Positions 7,957 through 15,582 of a stretch of 31,842 bases of DNA are shown in pieces. The number at the start of each line of letters is the position of its first letter. The first letter of the stretch is position 1. The stretch is from a virus, in IMG/VR virus record IMGVR_UViG_3300048930_000428, positions 1-31,842 of that record; one strand, given 5' to 3'. Under the pieces are notes generated by a model. It was not told where the DNA came from and searched no databases. It was given only the letters and a program-made list of their open reading frames with translations. The translations under genes were made by a program, and so were the position numbers.

Positions 7957-9457
7957 AGAGTCCTCCGGTACGAGTCTTCTGAGCCGCCGGGCGCTGGGCG
8001 TTGGCCTGTTGGCGACTGCCGTAGAGAGAGGCGGCGCGCGGCGCAATCTGCACCGTGGACGCAGCCTGGAGTGACCGGGCAATATTCGCCAGCGCATAGC
8101 TGTCGGCGCGGTCGTCGTGTTCGCCGTCCGGGGCCAACAGCGTCGACCCCTCAATGCTCGCCAACTGGGTGTAGCCTGCGAAGCTGTGCAGGATCGTGTT
8201 GCCGTCCCGGAACGTCTCCGCCATGCTGTTGTAGAGCAATGTCTTGCCCAGCCGGTTGGACAACCAGCCCGGCTTGTCGTCGTCGCCCTTGAGCACGGTC
8301 AGCCGCGTGTGCTCCTCCCACCAGAGCAGCACCGCATGACCGTGGTTGTTGCGCTCCGACAGCAGCGCCGCATGGTTGTACCAGCGGCCCACCTGGTCGG
8401 CGTATTCGGCCAGCGTCGACGGCTCAAACTTGCCCGCCAGCGCCGCACACTCCTCGCCGGTGACGACATCCATCACACACAGGGCGCTGTCGTCGCTGGT
8501 CGGGTTGCCCTCTGCCGGGTCCGCCCCGATCACATAGCGGCGGCCTGGCTGGGGCAGCACATAGACCTCGAGACCGGGCAGCGCCGGGCCGGGGTGGCTG
8601 TCCAGCGGCTCCATCTCCACGTAGCATTGCTCGATCCATGGGGCGGGAATGCGCTTGTCCAGCGTGCGCGGGGCCAGGGCCTCCGTGTCGGTCGCCGGGT
8701 ATTCCTGGTGCAGATCGTCCAGCGCTCCGGTGCGCGCATACACGTCGGCTCGCTGCGCCACATAGAACGCCTCGTCGCGTTCGGGCCGGGCGTGCCAGGG
8801 CAGGAACACCGGCACCCATTCCGTATGGCCGCGCTTTGCCCCACGGTAGATGCGCTTGAACGGGCTTTGGGGCTTGCTCTTGTCGACCGTGGAAATCAGG
8901 ATGAGCTGCCCGCCCGCGTCCACGGTCGGCTTGACCGCATTCAGCAGGGCGTCCAGGTCCTGGATAAAATCGGCTTCGTCGACCAACACAATCGAGCCGG
9001 TGTAGGATCGCCCGCCCGTGGTCGGGAACGCCTTGGCGCTACTGCCGTTGGAGAGCGCCCAGGTATGCTTGTCGTCGGCCTGGATGGCCCGCGCCTGCAT
9101 CCAACTGGGCAGCCGCTGGTGGATGCCCTTGAGCCGGTTGTCGAGCAGCTCCACGGCCTCTTCGTCGCGCTTGGAGAAGATCAGAATGGTGGCCTCCTTG
9201 CGGAAGAGCATCTGCCAGAGCACATAGCAGAGCGTGAGCCACGACAGCCCCAACTGGCGCGCCTTGAGGATGATGAGCTGGTGGGTGTCCCGCAGCGTCT
9301 CCAGGGTCTCTACCTGGGCCGGCCATAGGGCAAAGGGCAGCCACTCGCGGGTGGTCGCGTTGTAGATCTGGACGTAGGTCTCGATCCAGTATTCAATCGA
9401 CTGGCTGCTTTTCAGCCATTCGATGTGTTCGCGCCGTTCTTCCGAGTTGCCAGCCAT
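7940..9457 (-). CDS. Terminase large subunit, second copy (TerL2)
   Basis: This 505-residue packaging ATPase/nuclease has a Walker A-like KARQLGLSW (65-73), Walker B SIVLVDEAD (D160, E161) and coupling motif LILIST (185-190). The nuclease domain begins at VIGADPAEG (D313) and has further acidic ligands near LLWWEEHT and DDRADSYALA. The gene overlaps the end of TerS2 by 46 bases and its own end overlaps the portal start, which is the classic packaging order. Sequence motifs differ clearly from TerL1 at 72-1535. Nothing indicates inactivation. Confidence 0.9.
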   Translation of the reverse strand: MAGNSEERREHIEWLKSSQSIEYWIETYVQIYNATTREWLPFALWPAQVETLETLRDTHQLIILKARQLGLSWLTLCYVLWQMLFRKEATILIFSKRDEEAVELLDNRLKGIHQRLPSWMQARAIQADDKHTWALSNGSSAKAFPTTGGRSYTGSIVLVDEADFIQDLDALLNAVKPTVDAGGQLILISTVDKSKPQSPFKRIYRGAKRGHTEWVPVFLPWHARPERDEAFYVAQRADVYARTGALDDLHQEYPATDTEALAPRTLDKRIPAPWIEQCYVEMEPLDSHPGPALPGLEVYVLPQPGRRYVIGADPAEGNPTSDDSALCVMDVVTGEECAALAGKFEPSTLAEYADQVGRWYNHAALLSERNNHGHAVLLWWEEHTRLTVLKGDDDKPGWLSNRLGKTLLYNSMAETFRDGNTILHSFAGYTQLASIEGSTLLAPDGEHDDRADSYALANIARSLQAASTVQIAPRAASLYGSRQQANAQRPAAQKTRTGGLYGSRR

Positions 9458-10002
9458 GCCTGTAGTTCTTGCTCCGCCTGCGCCAGTTCGTCGGCGCTCA
9501 GGTTCGGCACCTCGCGGTGCGTCACATCCAGTTTGTCGGACACCAATCCGTGATGCTTCGCCAGCAGCGCCTTGGCTGCGTAGGCGTCATACAGTTCCAC
9601 CTCGACCAAGGTCTCAGTGACTTCCGTCGGCGGCTCATCCTCATCGCCCGGCACCACCGTCTTGCGGGTCCGGGTCTTGAGCTTCTTGATGTGGTGCAGC
9701 TTTCTGGCCTGCTGCATGGCCTTGAAATCCCACTGCGGCGTGCCGTCGTCGGCAATCTGGAGATAGTCCCCCATGTCGCCGCGTGCCTGGTCGCTGATCC
9801 GCATCAACACTTCGTCCGCCGACATTGCCGTTGCCTGGAGTCGCTGCCGAATCGCTTCGGCGACCTCAGGTTTTCTCAGGGTCTCCCAGCCGGTCGAATA
9901 CGCGCTCCGTTCCGAGTAACCGGCGGCAATGGCCGCCTGCGTTGCGTTGTAGCTTTGGAGGTAGTGTTCGACAAACAACCTCTGTTTGGCTGATAGTCCC
10001 AC
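9412..10002 (-). CDS. Terminase small subunit, second copy (TerS2)
   Basis: This 196-residue Terminase_2-type small subunit opens MGLSAKQRLFVEHYLQ, followed by the helix-turn-helix NATQAAIAAGYSER. The middle has a basic helix (KLHHIKKLKTRTRK) and an acidic stretch (GDEDEPPTE). The C-terminal helix is LAQAEQELQAWLA. It binds the packaging initiation site and works with the overlapping TerL2. The body differs from TerS1 although the N-terminal pattern is shared. It follows the lysis genes directly. Confidence 0.86.
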   Translation of the reverse strand: MGLSAKQRLFVEHYLQSYNATQAAIAAGYSERSAYSTGWETLRKPEVAEAIRQRLQATAMSADEVLMRISDQARGDMGDYLQIADDGTPQWDFKAMQQARKLHHIKKLKTRTRKTVVPGDEDEPPTEVTETLVEVELYDAYAAKALLAKHHGLVSDKLDVTHREVPNLSADELAQAEQELQAWLATRKNGANTSNG

Positions 10003-10008
10003 AGGCCA

Positions 10009-10152
10009 TCACATCCCATGCGGCAGTGCCGCCAGCCAGACCAGCCCGAATGCCAGCCCGATCCACCAGCCGCGCCGCCGGGCATCCCCCCACGCGGCCA
10101 GGGTCAACAGTCCCAGTGCGTAGAGGACAAATGTCCCGGACGGCGCAAGCAT
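10009..10152 (-). CDS. Micro membrane protein in the lysis region (47 aa)
   Basis: An ATG at 10152 opens a 47-residue frame six bases before TerS2. It encodes two hydrophobic helices (FVLYALGLLTLAAW and WWIGLAFGLVWLAALP) joined by a basic turn, DARRRG. This is the shape of a very small hairpin holin or an accessory lysis protein. Its start lies four bases after the preceding stop, consistent with coupling. The function is inferred only from topology and its place after the endolysin and LL-H-like genes. Confidence 0.6.
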   Translation of the reverse strand: MLAPSGTFVLYALGLLTLAAWGDARRRGWWIGLAFGLVWLAALPHGM

Positions 10153-10155
10153 CCG

Positions 10156-10677
10156 TCATTCCACCAGTTCAAGCGAGTCGGCGCGCACGACCCCATCCGG
10201 CCCGATCTTGAGCCGCCAGGTCTTGCCCCGGAGGCTGTACTGCGGCCCGTACTCGGTGCGGAAGCCGTACAGGTGATCCGGCTCCACCTCCGTGCCGCTC
10301 ACGGCGTCGGCCTGGCCCGTGGCATCCACGGCCCCCTCCACCATCGGTTTGAGCCAGTAGACCGCGCCCTCGATCAGCGACAGGATCACATCGTCGTCTA
10401 GTTCGGGGTAGAGCGTCTCCACCTGGTCAAAGACCCAATCAAGGCGGCCATCCTTGTCGAGCTTGCCCGTGCGCCAGAGCTGTTCCGCCCCGGCCACCAG
10501 GTCGCGGATCACGGGAGCCGCGGCTGCGGCGAGCTGCGCCACGTCGGCGACGCTCTCGATCTGGGCCGGTGCCCCCTCCAGCTTCACCAGCCGGGGGTGA
10601 CGCATCACCAGCCAGGCCAACCCAAAGACCAGAGCACAGACGATCAGCAGGCCAAAGATTACGTCCGGGGATTCCAT
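10156..10677 (-). CDS. LL-H-like phage holin or lysis-associated membrane protein
   Basis: The start is taken as the ATG at 10677, which shares a base with the endolysin stop (TGATG). A GTG one codon upstream is possible. The 173-residue protein has one N-terminal membrane segment (about 7-25) and a helical soluble part. Its GAEQLWRTGKLDKDGRLDWV...LIEGAVYWL pattern resembles LL-H family holins. The C-terminal region is beta-like and longer than in ordinary members. It probably acts in the inner membrane together with the adjacent endolysin. A second holin candidate lies upstream at 12713-12946. Confidence 0.6.
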   Translation of the reverse strand: MESPDVIFGLLIVCALVFGLAWLVMRHPRLVKLEGAPAQIESVADVAQLAAAAAPVIRDLVAGAEQLWRTGKLDKDGRLDWVFDQVETLYPELDDDVILSLIEGAVYWLKPMVEGAVDATGQADAVSGTEVEPDHLYGFRTEYGPQYSLRGKTWRLKIGPDGVVRADSLELVE

Positions 10678-12713
10678 CACTTGCCTCCCAATTTGGCGTA
10701 GGCGGCTTGCAGCCGCGGGGTGTAGATGTGTTCTAGCCCGACCCCGTTATAGAGCCGGGTGATCGTGTCCCAGTCGCGGGCGTTGATGGCGGCGATTAGC
10801 TTGGGCCGCGCCAGGATGTAGTTATACATGGCTGCGAGCTGCGCCGCCTCGCTGCGCTGCATGGCGGCGAACATCGCCAACGGCGAGCCGTAGCCTAGAC
10901 TCTGCCAGTGGAACCCCATCACCTGGCCCAGCCCCATCGATGTACAGCGAATGGCCGCATTGGCGTCGATCATCCGTGCCACCTGAAACGCGCCCCACTC
11001 CCCGTCCTGCCCAGCGTGATAGGCGATCCACTCGGCGCGGGCGTCGGGCCGGTACCAGGCTTCCAGGAGGTTATCCCGGTTGATCTTGAAATAGGGTTGG
11101 AATGCGTTGGGATTGCCGTAGGTCGCGGACAGGAGCAAGTGCGCCTCCAGCCGGATCTTCAGCCGTCCTTCCCAAAACCCGCTTCCGCCCGATTCCACGG
11201 CGATCAGGGCCTCGAGGACCAATGGGTCGAGAGGGGTGGCCTGTGCCTGCGGTGGATTGCTCCCCAGTTCCGGTGCAGGCACAGGCGGGGGCGGGTCCAG
11301 CGGGGTTGGCGATGGGGCAGGTGGATGGGCTGGCGGCGCTGGTTCGTTCGCCGCCAGCCGCTGAAAATGCAGGACCGTCGACGTGTGGATGCCTGCGTTG
11401 CCGTTGGCCCCCATGCCGATGCCGGTCACGCGCTCCGACGGCTGCCCGTCGTCGACGCGGATAGAAAACTCGTTGAGGCTGGCGGACATGGGATAGTTGC
11501 CGCTGTACGGTTCGCCGGGCTTCGCTTCGGTGACAATCCGGCTGGAACCGCCCGGCCATTCGACCAGCAGCGGCACGCCGGGCACGCGGTTGCCCGCCTC
11601 GTCCTTGACATCCACATAGATGTGATGCCGTCCCTGGCTCTCCGCTTCGTCCAGCCAGCGGCCCATCGTCACCACCCAGCGAGGATTGGTGGGCGTCTCC
11701 ATCTTGACGCCGCGCTCCCCCAGCCGCATGTCCCAGATGCGCGGGCGGGAGACATTCTGCCGGTCGACCTCCAGCTTGGGCAGATGCACCGTGTGGACCG
11801 GCTGCGCCTGGGGCTGTGGGGCTGTGGCCTGCACGTCCGGGCCGGGATAGGCCCGCGCCGCGTGGGCAAACTCGCGGATCACCTCCGGCTTGGATTCCAT
11901 GCCGTACTCGTCATAGTCAGGCCAGCGGTAGAAGATCACCGCGTGGATCAACTGCCCGCCGCTGGCGTTCCAACGGCTGATCTCGCGCAGCATTTCGGGC
12001 ATCAGCCCGACGGCCTGCCACGGGCCGTTGCCGTTGGTCTCGGTCAGATAGACAGGGCGATTGCGTAGGCCCGGCGCAATGACCCCCAAATAGTCCTGGT
12101 AGACCGGGAACTCGAAGCGATGGCGATCAAACGGGCGATCCATGGTCGCCATCGACGTGACCAGCTTGGGGTCATAACCGTGGGTGTAGGCGTGCAGGCT
12201 GGAACCGTCAAACTGGTCGCCCAGCGCCGCCAGCACATCCCGCCAGTAGATCAACCAGTCGCCGGTGGGATTGCCGTCGTAGCGGAACTCCGCATTCCAC
12301 GGCCCCGGTGCGGCGATCAGCACCTCGTCCTGTTCGTGCCCGGCCACTTGGCGGATGGCCGTGCGGCAGACCGCATAACAGACCGCATAGTCCTGAGGGT
12401 GGATGGCCTGCCCATTGGGCCATTCACGGGGCAGGTTGGGTTCGTTGCCGATCACCCACCGGGAGCAGCCCCGGCTATTCCGCACATAGTCTGCGCAGCG
12501 CCTGGCAAAGTCCACATAGGCCCCACGCGGCGGGATGGTGCCGGTGGAGCCGTAGCCCCAGTTGAGGCGGGCGATCCAGTTGACCTTGAGTGCGATCTGG
12601 GTGTAGTCGGGCGCGGTCGGATTTTCAGACAGCGCGACCGTATCCACGCACCAGCCCCCGGCGGGGACCATGATCGCCCCCTCCCTGTCGTGCAAACCTG
12701 CCAGCAAGGCCAT
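10677..12713 (-). CDS. Modular endolysin: clan GH-A-like domain plus N-acetylmuramidase domain
   Basis: This 678-residue protein is about three times the length of a simple endolysin. Residues 1-300 look like a clan GH-A glycosidase: WVIGNEPN places the acid/base glutamate at E91, and VYLTETN places the nucleophile at E225. Residues about 330-465 form a beta-rich, Ig-like region. A proline-rich linker follows (about 468-495). Residues 497-678 match the DUF3380 N-acetylmuramidase type, with IAVESGGSGF (E507 as likely catalytic residue) and SMGLGQVMGFHW. It starts at the stop of a holin gene and has no signal peptide, so release probably depends on holins. Two glycosidase-type modules suggest it cuts two polymers, which is inference. 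Confidence 0.8.
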   Translation of the reverse strand: MALLAGLHDREGAIMVPAGGWCVDTVALSENPTAPDYTQIALKVNWIARLNWGYGSTGTIPPRGAYVDFARRCADYVRNSRGCSRWVIGNEPNLPREWPNGQAIHPQDYAVCYAVCRTAIRQVAGHEQDEVLIAAPGPWNAEFRYDGNPTGDWLIYWRDVLAALGDQFDGSSLHAYTHGYDPKLVTSMATMDRPFDRHRFEFPVYQDYLGVIAPGLRNRPVYLTETNGNGPWQAVGLMPEMLREISRWNASGGQLIHAVIFYRWPDYDEYGMESKPEVIREFAHAARAYPGPDVQATAPQPQAQPVHTVHLPKLEVDRQNVSRPRIWDMRLGERGVKMETPTNPRWVVTMGRWLDEAESQGRHHIYVDVKDEAGNRVPGVPLLVEWPGGSSRIVTEAKPGEPYSGNYPMSASLNEFSIRVDDGQPSERVTGIGMGANGNAGIHTSTVLHFQRLAANEPAPPAHPPAPSPTPLDPPPPVPAPELGSNPPQAQATPLDPLVLEALIAVESGGSGFWEGRLKIRLEAHLLLSATYGNPNAFQPYFKINRDNLLEAWYRPDARAEWIAYHAGQDGEWGAFQVARMIDANAAIRCTSMGLGQVMGFHWQSLGYGSPLAMFAAMQRSEAAQLAAMYNYILARPKLIAAINARDWDTITRLYNGVGLEHIYTPRLQAAYAKLGGK

Positions 12714-12946
12714 CAGTTCGCCACCTCCAGCTTCTTGCCGTCGACACTGCGCGGGTCGGCCACCGGCGTCACCAAACGCCGCTGGATGGAAGTGCCGACA
12801 ATGTCGATCAGGGCCATCAGGAGCGTCACGGTGGCCGCCTGTTGGATTTCAGTTAGCGGCCAGAGGTCCATGACGACCAGCCAGAGCACCAAGGCCCGGG
12901 CCACAAACTTGAGCGATTCAATAACTGCTACCGGCTCACGTCCCAT
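12713..12946 (-). CDS. Putative holin (77 aa, two membrane segments)
   Basis: This 77-residue protein has two hydrophobic segments (about 10-30 and 36-54) and a polar C-terminus with RRLVTPVADPRS. This pattern is common among small phage holins, in which an R-x-x-V-T-P motif follows the last helix. Its stop overlaps the endolysin start, and its start lies inside the end of the upstream membrane gene. It is the best holin candidate because it is directly coupled to the endolysin. Confidence 0.7.
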   Translation of the reverse strand: MGREPVAVIESLKFVARALVLWLVVMDLWPLTEIQQAATVTLLMALIDIVGTSIQRRLVTPVADPRSVDGKKLEVAN

Positions 12947-13286
12947 GTCGTTCCTCGCTGATCCGGATAAACCAGAGATACAAGCGTGTCGTCAGCGCCC
13001 GGTGGCTGTTGCGGCTGGCGGCGTAGCCGTCGGCGATCACCAGCGCCGACAGGGCGGCCACCGCCCACCCGGCCCGCTGCAGGGCAATCACCAGCAGCAG
13101 GTTGATGCGCGTCGTCGGCGAATACAGCCAGATGGTCGTAAAGGCCAGCCAGGCCAACGACCCAAACAGAAACATCATCATCAGCCCGGTCAGCCCCCGC
13201 ACCTGCCACCAAATCGCCGCGCTGTAGACCGCGGAAAAACAGAAGGCGGCACCGACCAGGCTGAAAAACCAGACGATAAACTCCAT
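12936..13286 (-). CDS. Three-helix membrane protein of the lysis cassette
   Basis: This 116-residue protein has three clear hydrophobic segments (about 3-27, 31-54 and 62-84), followed by a basic, arginine-rich tail. It starts two bases after the XhlA-like gene and overlaps the holin start by 11 bases. It may be a second holin, an antiholin or another membrane protein of the virion or lysis machinery. Topology and position are the only evidence. Confidence 0.65.
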   Translation of the reverse strand: MEFIVWFFSLVGAAFCFSAVYSAAIWWQVRGLTGLMMMFLFGSLAWLAFTTIWLYSPTTRINLLLVIALQRAGWAVAALSALVIADGYAASRNSHRALTTRLYLWFIRISEERHGT

Positions 13287-13288
13287 GA

Positions 13289-13543
13289 CTATGGCCCCAG
13301 TACCCCAGCGGCAAACAGGCTGCCGGCGGTCGCGATGATCGACACGATTAAAGAGAAGATGGAGATCGCGGTCTGGGGAAACCTGGCGTGCTCAGTCTCG
13401 ACGTTATCGAGCCTCTTGTTAATGTTGGCAATCTCGGACTTGTTGACGGCAGCCTGGGTTTGCAGCAGAGACACCGCCGCCTCAATCTGCCGGACCCGCT
13501 GCCGAATGTCCTCCACTGCGTCGCTTTCCATCTCTTCAATCAT
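13289..13543 (-). CDS. XhlA-like coiled-coil membrane protein
   Basis: I place the start at the ATG at 13543 (MIEEMESDAVEDIR), although the frame is open to 13651. No strong ribosome-binding site distinguishes the candidates, and an ATG at 13531 is an alternative. The 84-residue product has a long amphipathic coiled coil (RVRQIEAAVSLLQTQAAVNK and on to NKRLDNVE), then one C-terminal membrane helix (FSLIVSIIATAGSLFAAGV). This is the build of XhlA-type lysis proteins, which act with a holin. It is the first gene of the lysis and packaging transcript, just downstream of a terminator. Confidence 0.6.
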   Translation of the reverse strand: MIEEMESDAVEDIRQRVRQIEAAVSLLQTQAAVNKSEIANINKRLDNVETEHARFPQTAISIFSLIVSIIATAGSLFAAGVLGP

Positions 13544-13680
13544 GTCTGCGCCTGTGCGGCCTATCAGCGAGCGAGTTTTGGATAGGCGGGCGTTGTTTTC
13601 AAAACTCTTAGGGTCGCGACCTGACGCGGGTGAATAGAACCGCACGCACAACGCCCAAAGCGCGCGGAGCAGGCCCTATC

Positions 13681-13712
13681 AAAAAGGCGTGCTACCTCGA
13701 GAGTAGCACGCC
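13681..13712 (-). terminator. Intrinsic terminator ending the replication/middle operon
   Basis: Two perfect 10-base arms (GGCGTGCTAC at 13686-13695 and GTAGCACGCC at 13703-13712) enclose a 7-base loop. On the minus strand five Ts follow directly (13681-13685). It lies 27 bases beyond the winged-helix gene and before the lysis genes, so it separates two minus-strand transcripts. A promoter for the lysis and packaging genes must then lie between about 13545 and 13680, or readthrough must be controlled. Confidence 0.88.
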
Positions 13713-13738
13713 CTGGTCAACCAGCGGTTGATTCTGTT

Positions 13739-13945
13739 TTACTTCTCCATCCACTGCCATTTGCCGTCGATCTTCACGAGTGGGAAATCCGCCGCGAGGT
13801 CCAGCATCATCTGGTTCGCCCCCTGTTTCGTCAACTCGGTCATGCGCGCCACGTCCCGCTCACTCAATTTGCTGCCCTGCCAGAGCCACAGCAGCACCCA
13901 GCCGCGGCGGCGAATCGGCGTCCACTCGCGAGTGACGACTGCCAT
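13739..13945 (-). CDS. Small winged-helix DNA-binding protein
   Basis: The start is the ATG at 13945, overlapping the preceding stop (TAATG). The 68-residue protein fits a compact winged helix: GWVLLWLWQG, then LSERDVARMTELTKQGANQMMLDLAADF as the helix-turn-helix part, and a wing strand VKIDGKWQWME at the end. It is the last gene before the terminator at 13681-13712 and directly upstream of the lysis genes. A role in late gene control is possible, but only its position suggests it. Confidence 0.62.
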   Translation of the reverse strand: MAVVTREWTPIRRRGWVLLWLWQGSKLSERDVARMTELTKQGANQMMLDLAADFPLVKIDGKWQWMEK

Positions 13946-14337
13946 TAAGCGGCTACCTCCCACGCTGCCACCGTCCGCACCGGGTCGCAGATGCAGTCCC
14001 CATTGATCGCTCCGCAGCCGGGGCAGATGTGGTCATGGCTGCCCCAGATGAACCAGGGCACGCCGCACGCGTCCAGCAGGTCGGCGGTCGTCAGGTCAAG
14101 GGCAAACGACGCGCCGGGCAGCTCCAACAGCTCGATCATCAAATGCGCCAGGTGACGAGACTCTTCCGGGTCACTACCCACGGGCACGACGGGGATCGCC
14201 GGGGCCGCCTCCCCCACGGCGACCCCTTTGTCCTGGCGACCACCTGTCGCCACGGGATACCAGTAGAGCCGGTGCAGCGCACCGGCACGCTGCGCTTCGT
14301 CCAACACCTTGCGCTGCCAGGTGCGGTTAACGGCCAT
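13945..14337 (-). CDS. Hypothetical protein with C-terminal cysteine cluster
   Basis: This 130-residue protein has an N-terminal basic helix (MAVNRTWQRKVLDEAQRAG), a central hydrophobic helix region (LAHLMIELLELPG) and a C-terminal CPGC-x6-CIC cluster (about C105, C108, C115, C117) that could bind zinc. It is three bases downstream of another zinc-type gene. No family is recognised. The metal site is inferred from cysteine spacing. Confidence 0.6.
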   Translation of the reverse strand: MAVNRTWQRKVLDEAQRAGALHRLYWYPVATGGRQDKGVAVGEAAPAIPVVPVGSDPEESRHLAHLMIELLELPGASFALDLTTADLLDACGVPWFIWGSHDHICPGCGAINGDCICDPVRTVAAWEVAA

Positions 14338-14340
14338 AGA

Positions 14341-14562
14341 CTATTCCGAACCTTGGGCAAGATAACGATTGAAGGCGGTATAGGCACACCACCGGCAAAT
14401 AGACCCCGCCCCATACTCGTCTTCGCTGGAATCGATTTGCAGCACCGGCACGTTCTGTTCCTTGCACACATCGCACGTTCCCGTTGCCACCTCGATATAC
14501 CCCTGGCGGCTATAACCAGCATCAAACACCCCTACCCGCATTGGCGCTTTGTTGATTGCCAT
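14341..14562 (-). CDS. Small zinc-binding-type protein (73 aa)
   Basis: The 73-residue product has two CxxC pairs (C30/C33 in CDVC and C56/C59 in CRWC) separated by 22 residues, the layout of a treble-clef or zinc-ribbon fold. It starts five bases after the MazG-like gene. Small zinc proteins like this are common in phage middle operons and often bind nucleic acid or host proteins. The actual partner is unknown. Confidence 0.65.
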   Translation of the reverse strand: MAINKAPMRVGVFDAGYSRQGYIEVATGTCDVCKEQNVPVLQIDSSEDEYGAGSICRWCAYTAFNRYLAQGSE

Positions 14563-14567
14563 GCCCG

Positions 14568-15236
14568 CTACTCCACCGCTCCGGCCTGGGCGATCTGGGC
14601 GTCCTCAGCATCTGTGTCCTTGGCGGCCCAGACGCACCACTCGTCAAAGGGCAGCGTGCCATCGTACCCAAAGCGGTAGTTGTCGTAGACCCAGTGGATA
14701 TACGTGGGCCAATAGTCACTCCATTGCTTGACCTGCTTCCAGGCGATCCGGTCCAACCGGGTGGTCAGCCGGGCAGGCAGGTCGTCCACACGCGCGGCAA
14801 TGCGGAAGAATTCGCGTTGGCAACGGAACTTGATCATGACGTCGGCACATTGAGGATAGTCAGGGTGATTGGCATCCCACTCCAGATGGCGCATGTGCTC
14901 AGTTAAGTTTTTCGCGACTTCTGCCACGATCATCTCGAGGGATGACACCAACGAAGAGGGCCGAATGCTCCCGCTGCGTTGCGGCTCCGTCGGCCCCATC
15001 GCCGTGAGCAGCATCATAGCGCAGTCGGCTAACTCATCCTCCACCGACATATCCTTGTCATGGTTGCGTACATACCCGCCCTTGAGCCGGAGCCACGCGT
15101 CAAGTGCCTCCGACGCCTCTGTTACCGCAAACCGCAGGCTATTCAACGGGTCCGGCGTCGGCCACCAGCGTCCCAGCTTTTGCCGCCGCGTCCACACCAG
15201 CGCATGGCAGGCTTTGAGGGTTTCCAATGTCGTCAT
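14568..15236 (-). CDS. MazG-like nucleotide pyrophosphohydrolase-type protein
   Basis: The N-terminal third carries the MazG-type metal-binding pattern: EASE (E40, E43) in FAVTEASEALDAWLR, then EDELAD (E68, D71) in MSVEDELADCAMM. MazG-like enzymes hydrolyse nucleoside triphosphates to monophosphates, and phages use them to adjust nucleotide or alarmone pools. The protein is 222 residues, longer than a minimal MazG domain. Its second half is helical with many aromatic residues (WSDYWPTYIHWVYDNYRFG) and is unassigned. The gene lies in the middle operon. Confidence 0.7.
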   Translation of the reverse strand: MTTLETLKACHALVWTRRQKLGRWWPTPDPLNSLRFAVTEASEALDAWLRLKGGYVRNHDKDMSVEDELADCAMMLLTAMGPTEPQRSGSIRPSSLVSSLEMIVAEVAKNLTEHMRHLEWDANHPDYPQCADVMIKFRCQREFFRIAARVDDLPARLTTRLDRIAWKQVKQWSDYWPTYIHWVYDNYRFGYDGTLPFDEWCVWAAKDTDAEDAQIAQAGAVE

Positions 15237-15243
15237 ATTGTCC

Positions 15244-15582
15244 TCAGTTCAGACTCGCCACGTCGCCGCTGGGCAGCTTCAGCGTGGGCAGGTCGGCGAT
15301 CAGGGTCAGCTCATGCTTGCGCAGCGCGGTTTGGAGGGCAGTGATGCGCTCCGCCTGGGTTTCGATGGCCCGGTAGGCTGCGGCCGCGTTGGCCCGCTGG
15401 GTGCGCGCCTCCCGGTTCCACATCTCCGCCAGACGCGCATAGCTGTCGGTGCGCGCCTCTTCCACGTCCAACGCCCGCCGCAGGGCCTGACACTCGTCTG
15501 CCCTGTCCGTGCGCCAAGCCCAAACCAGCGCCGCCAGCAGCAGCAGGACCGCGACCATCAAGGGTATCCAAGAATGGTTCAT
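15244..15582 (-). CDS. Rz/i-spanin-like protein
   Basis: This 112-residue protein starts MNHSWIPLMVAVLLLLAALV, an N-terminal membrane anchor without a cleavage site. A charged, alanine-rich coiled coil follows (about 27-95). This is the architecture of an inner-membrane spanin subunit. It sits away from the lysis cassette, between a DUF1737-like gene and the MazG-like gene, so another role such as a membrane-tethered assembly factor is possible. No outer-membrane partner gene was found nested or downstream. A spanin would imply a diderm host. Confidence 0.45.
   Translation of the reverse strand: MNHSWIPLMVAVLLLLAALVWAWRTDRADECQALRRALDVEEARTDSYARLAEMWNREARTQRANAAAAYRAIETQAERITALQTALRKHELTLIADLPTLKLPSGDVASLN

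Noticed and set aside
6871-9328. Two plus-strand frames of about 473 and 403 codons opposite the portal and TerL2
   Set aside because: They mirror genes with catalytic motifs on the minus strand and contain low-complexity, histidine- and valine-rich sequence typical of antisense frames.
12120-13637. Long open frame of about 505 codons on the plus strand opposite the endolysin and holin genes
   Set aside because: It spans several minus-strand genes with clear motifs and overlaps, has no ribosome-binding site, and its residues lack domain structure. It is a high-GC shadow.
13545-13680. TTGAAA with a possible -10 AAAACT, 17 bases apart, as late promoter
   Set aside because: The -10 is too poor a match to the consensus to report as a promoter; a phage sigma site may be used instead.
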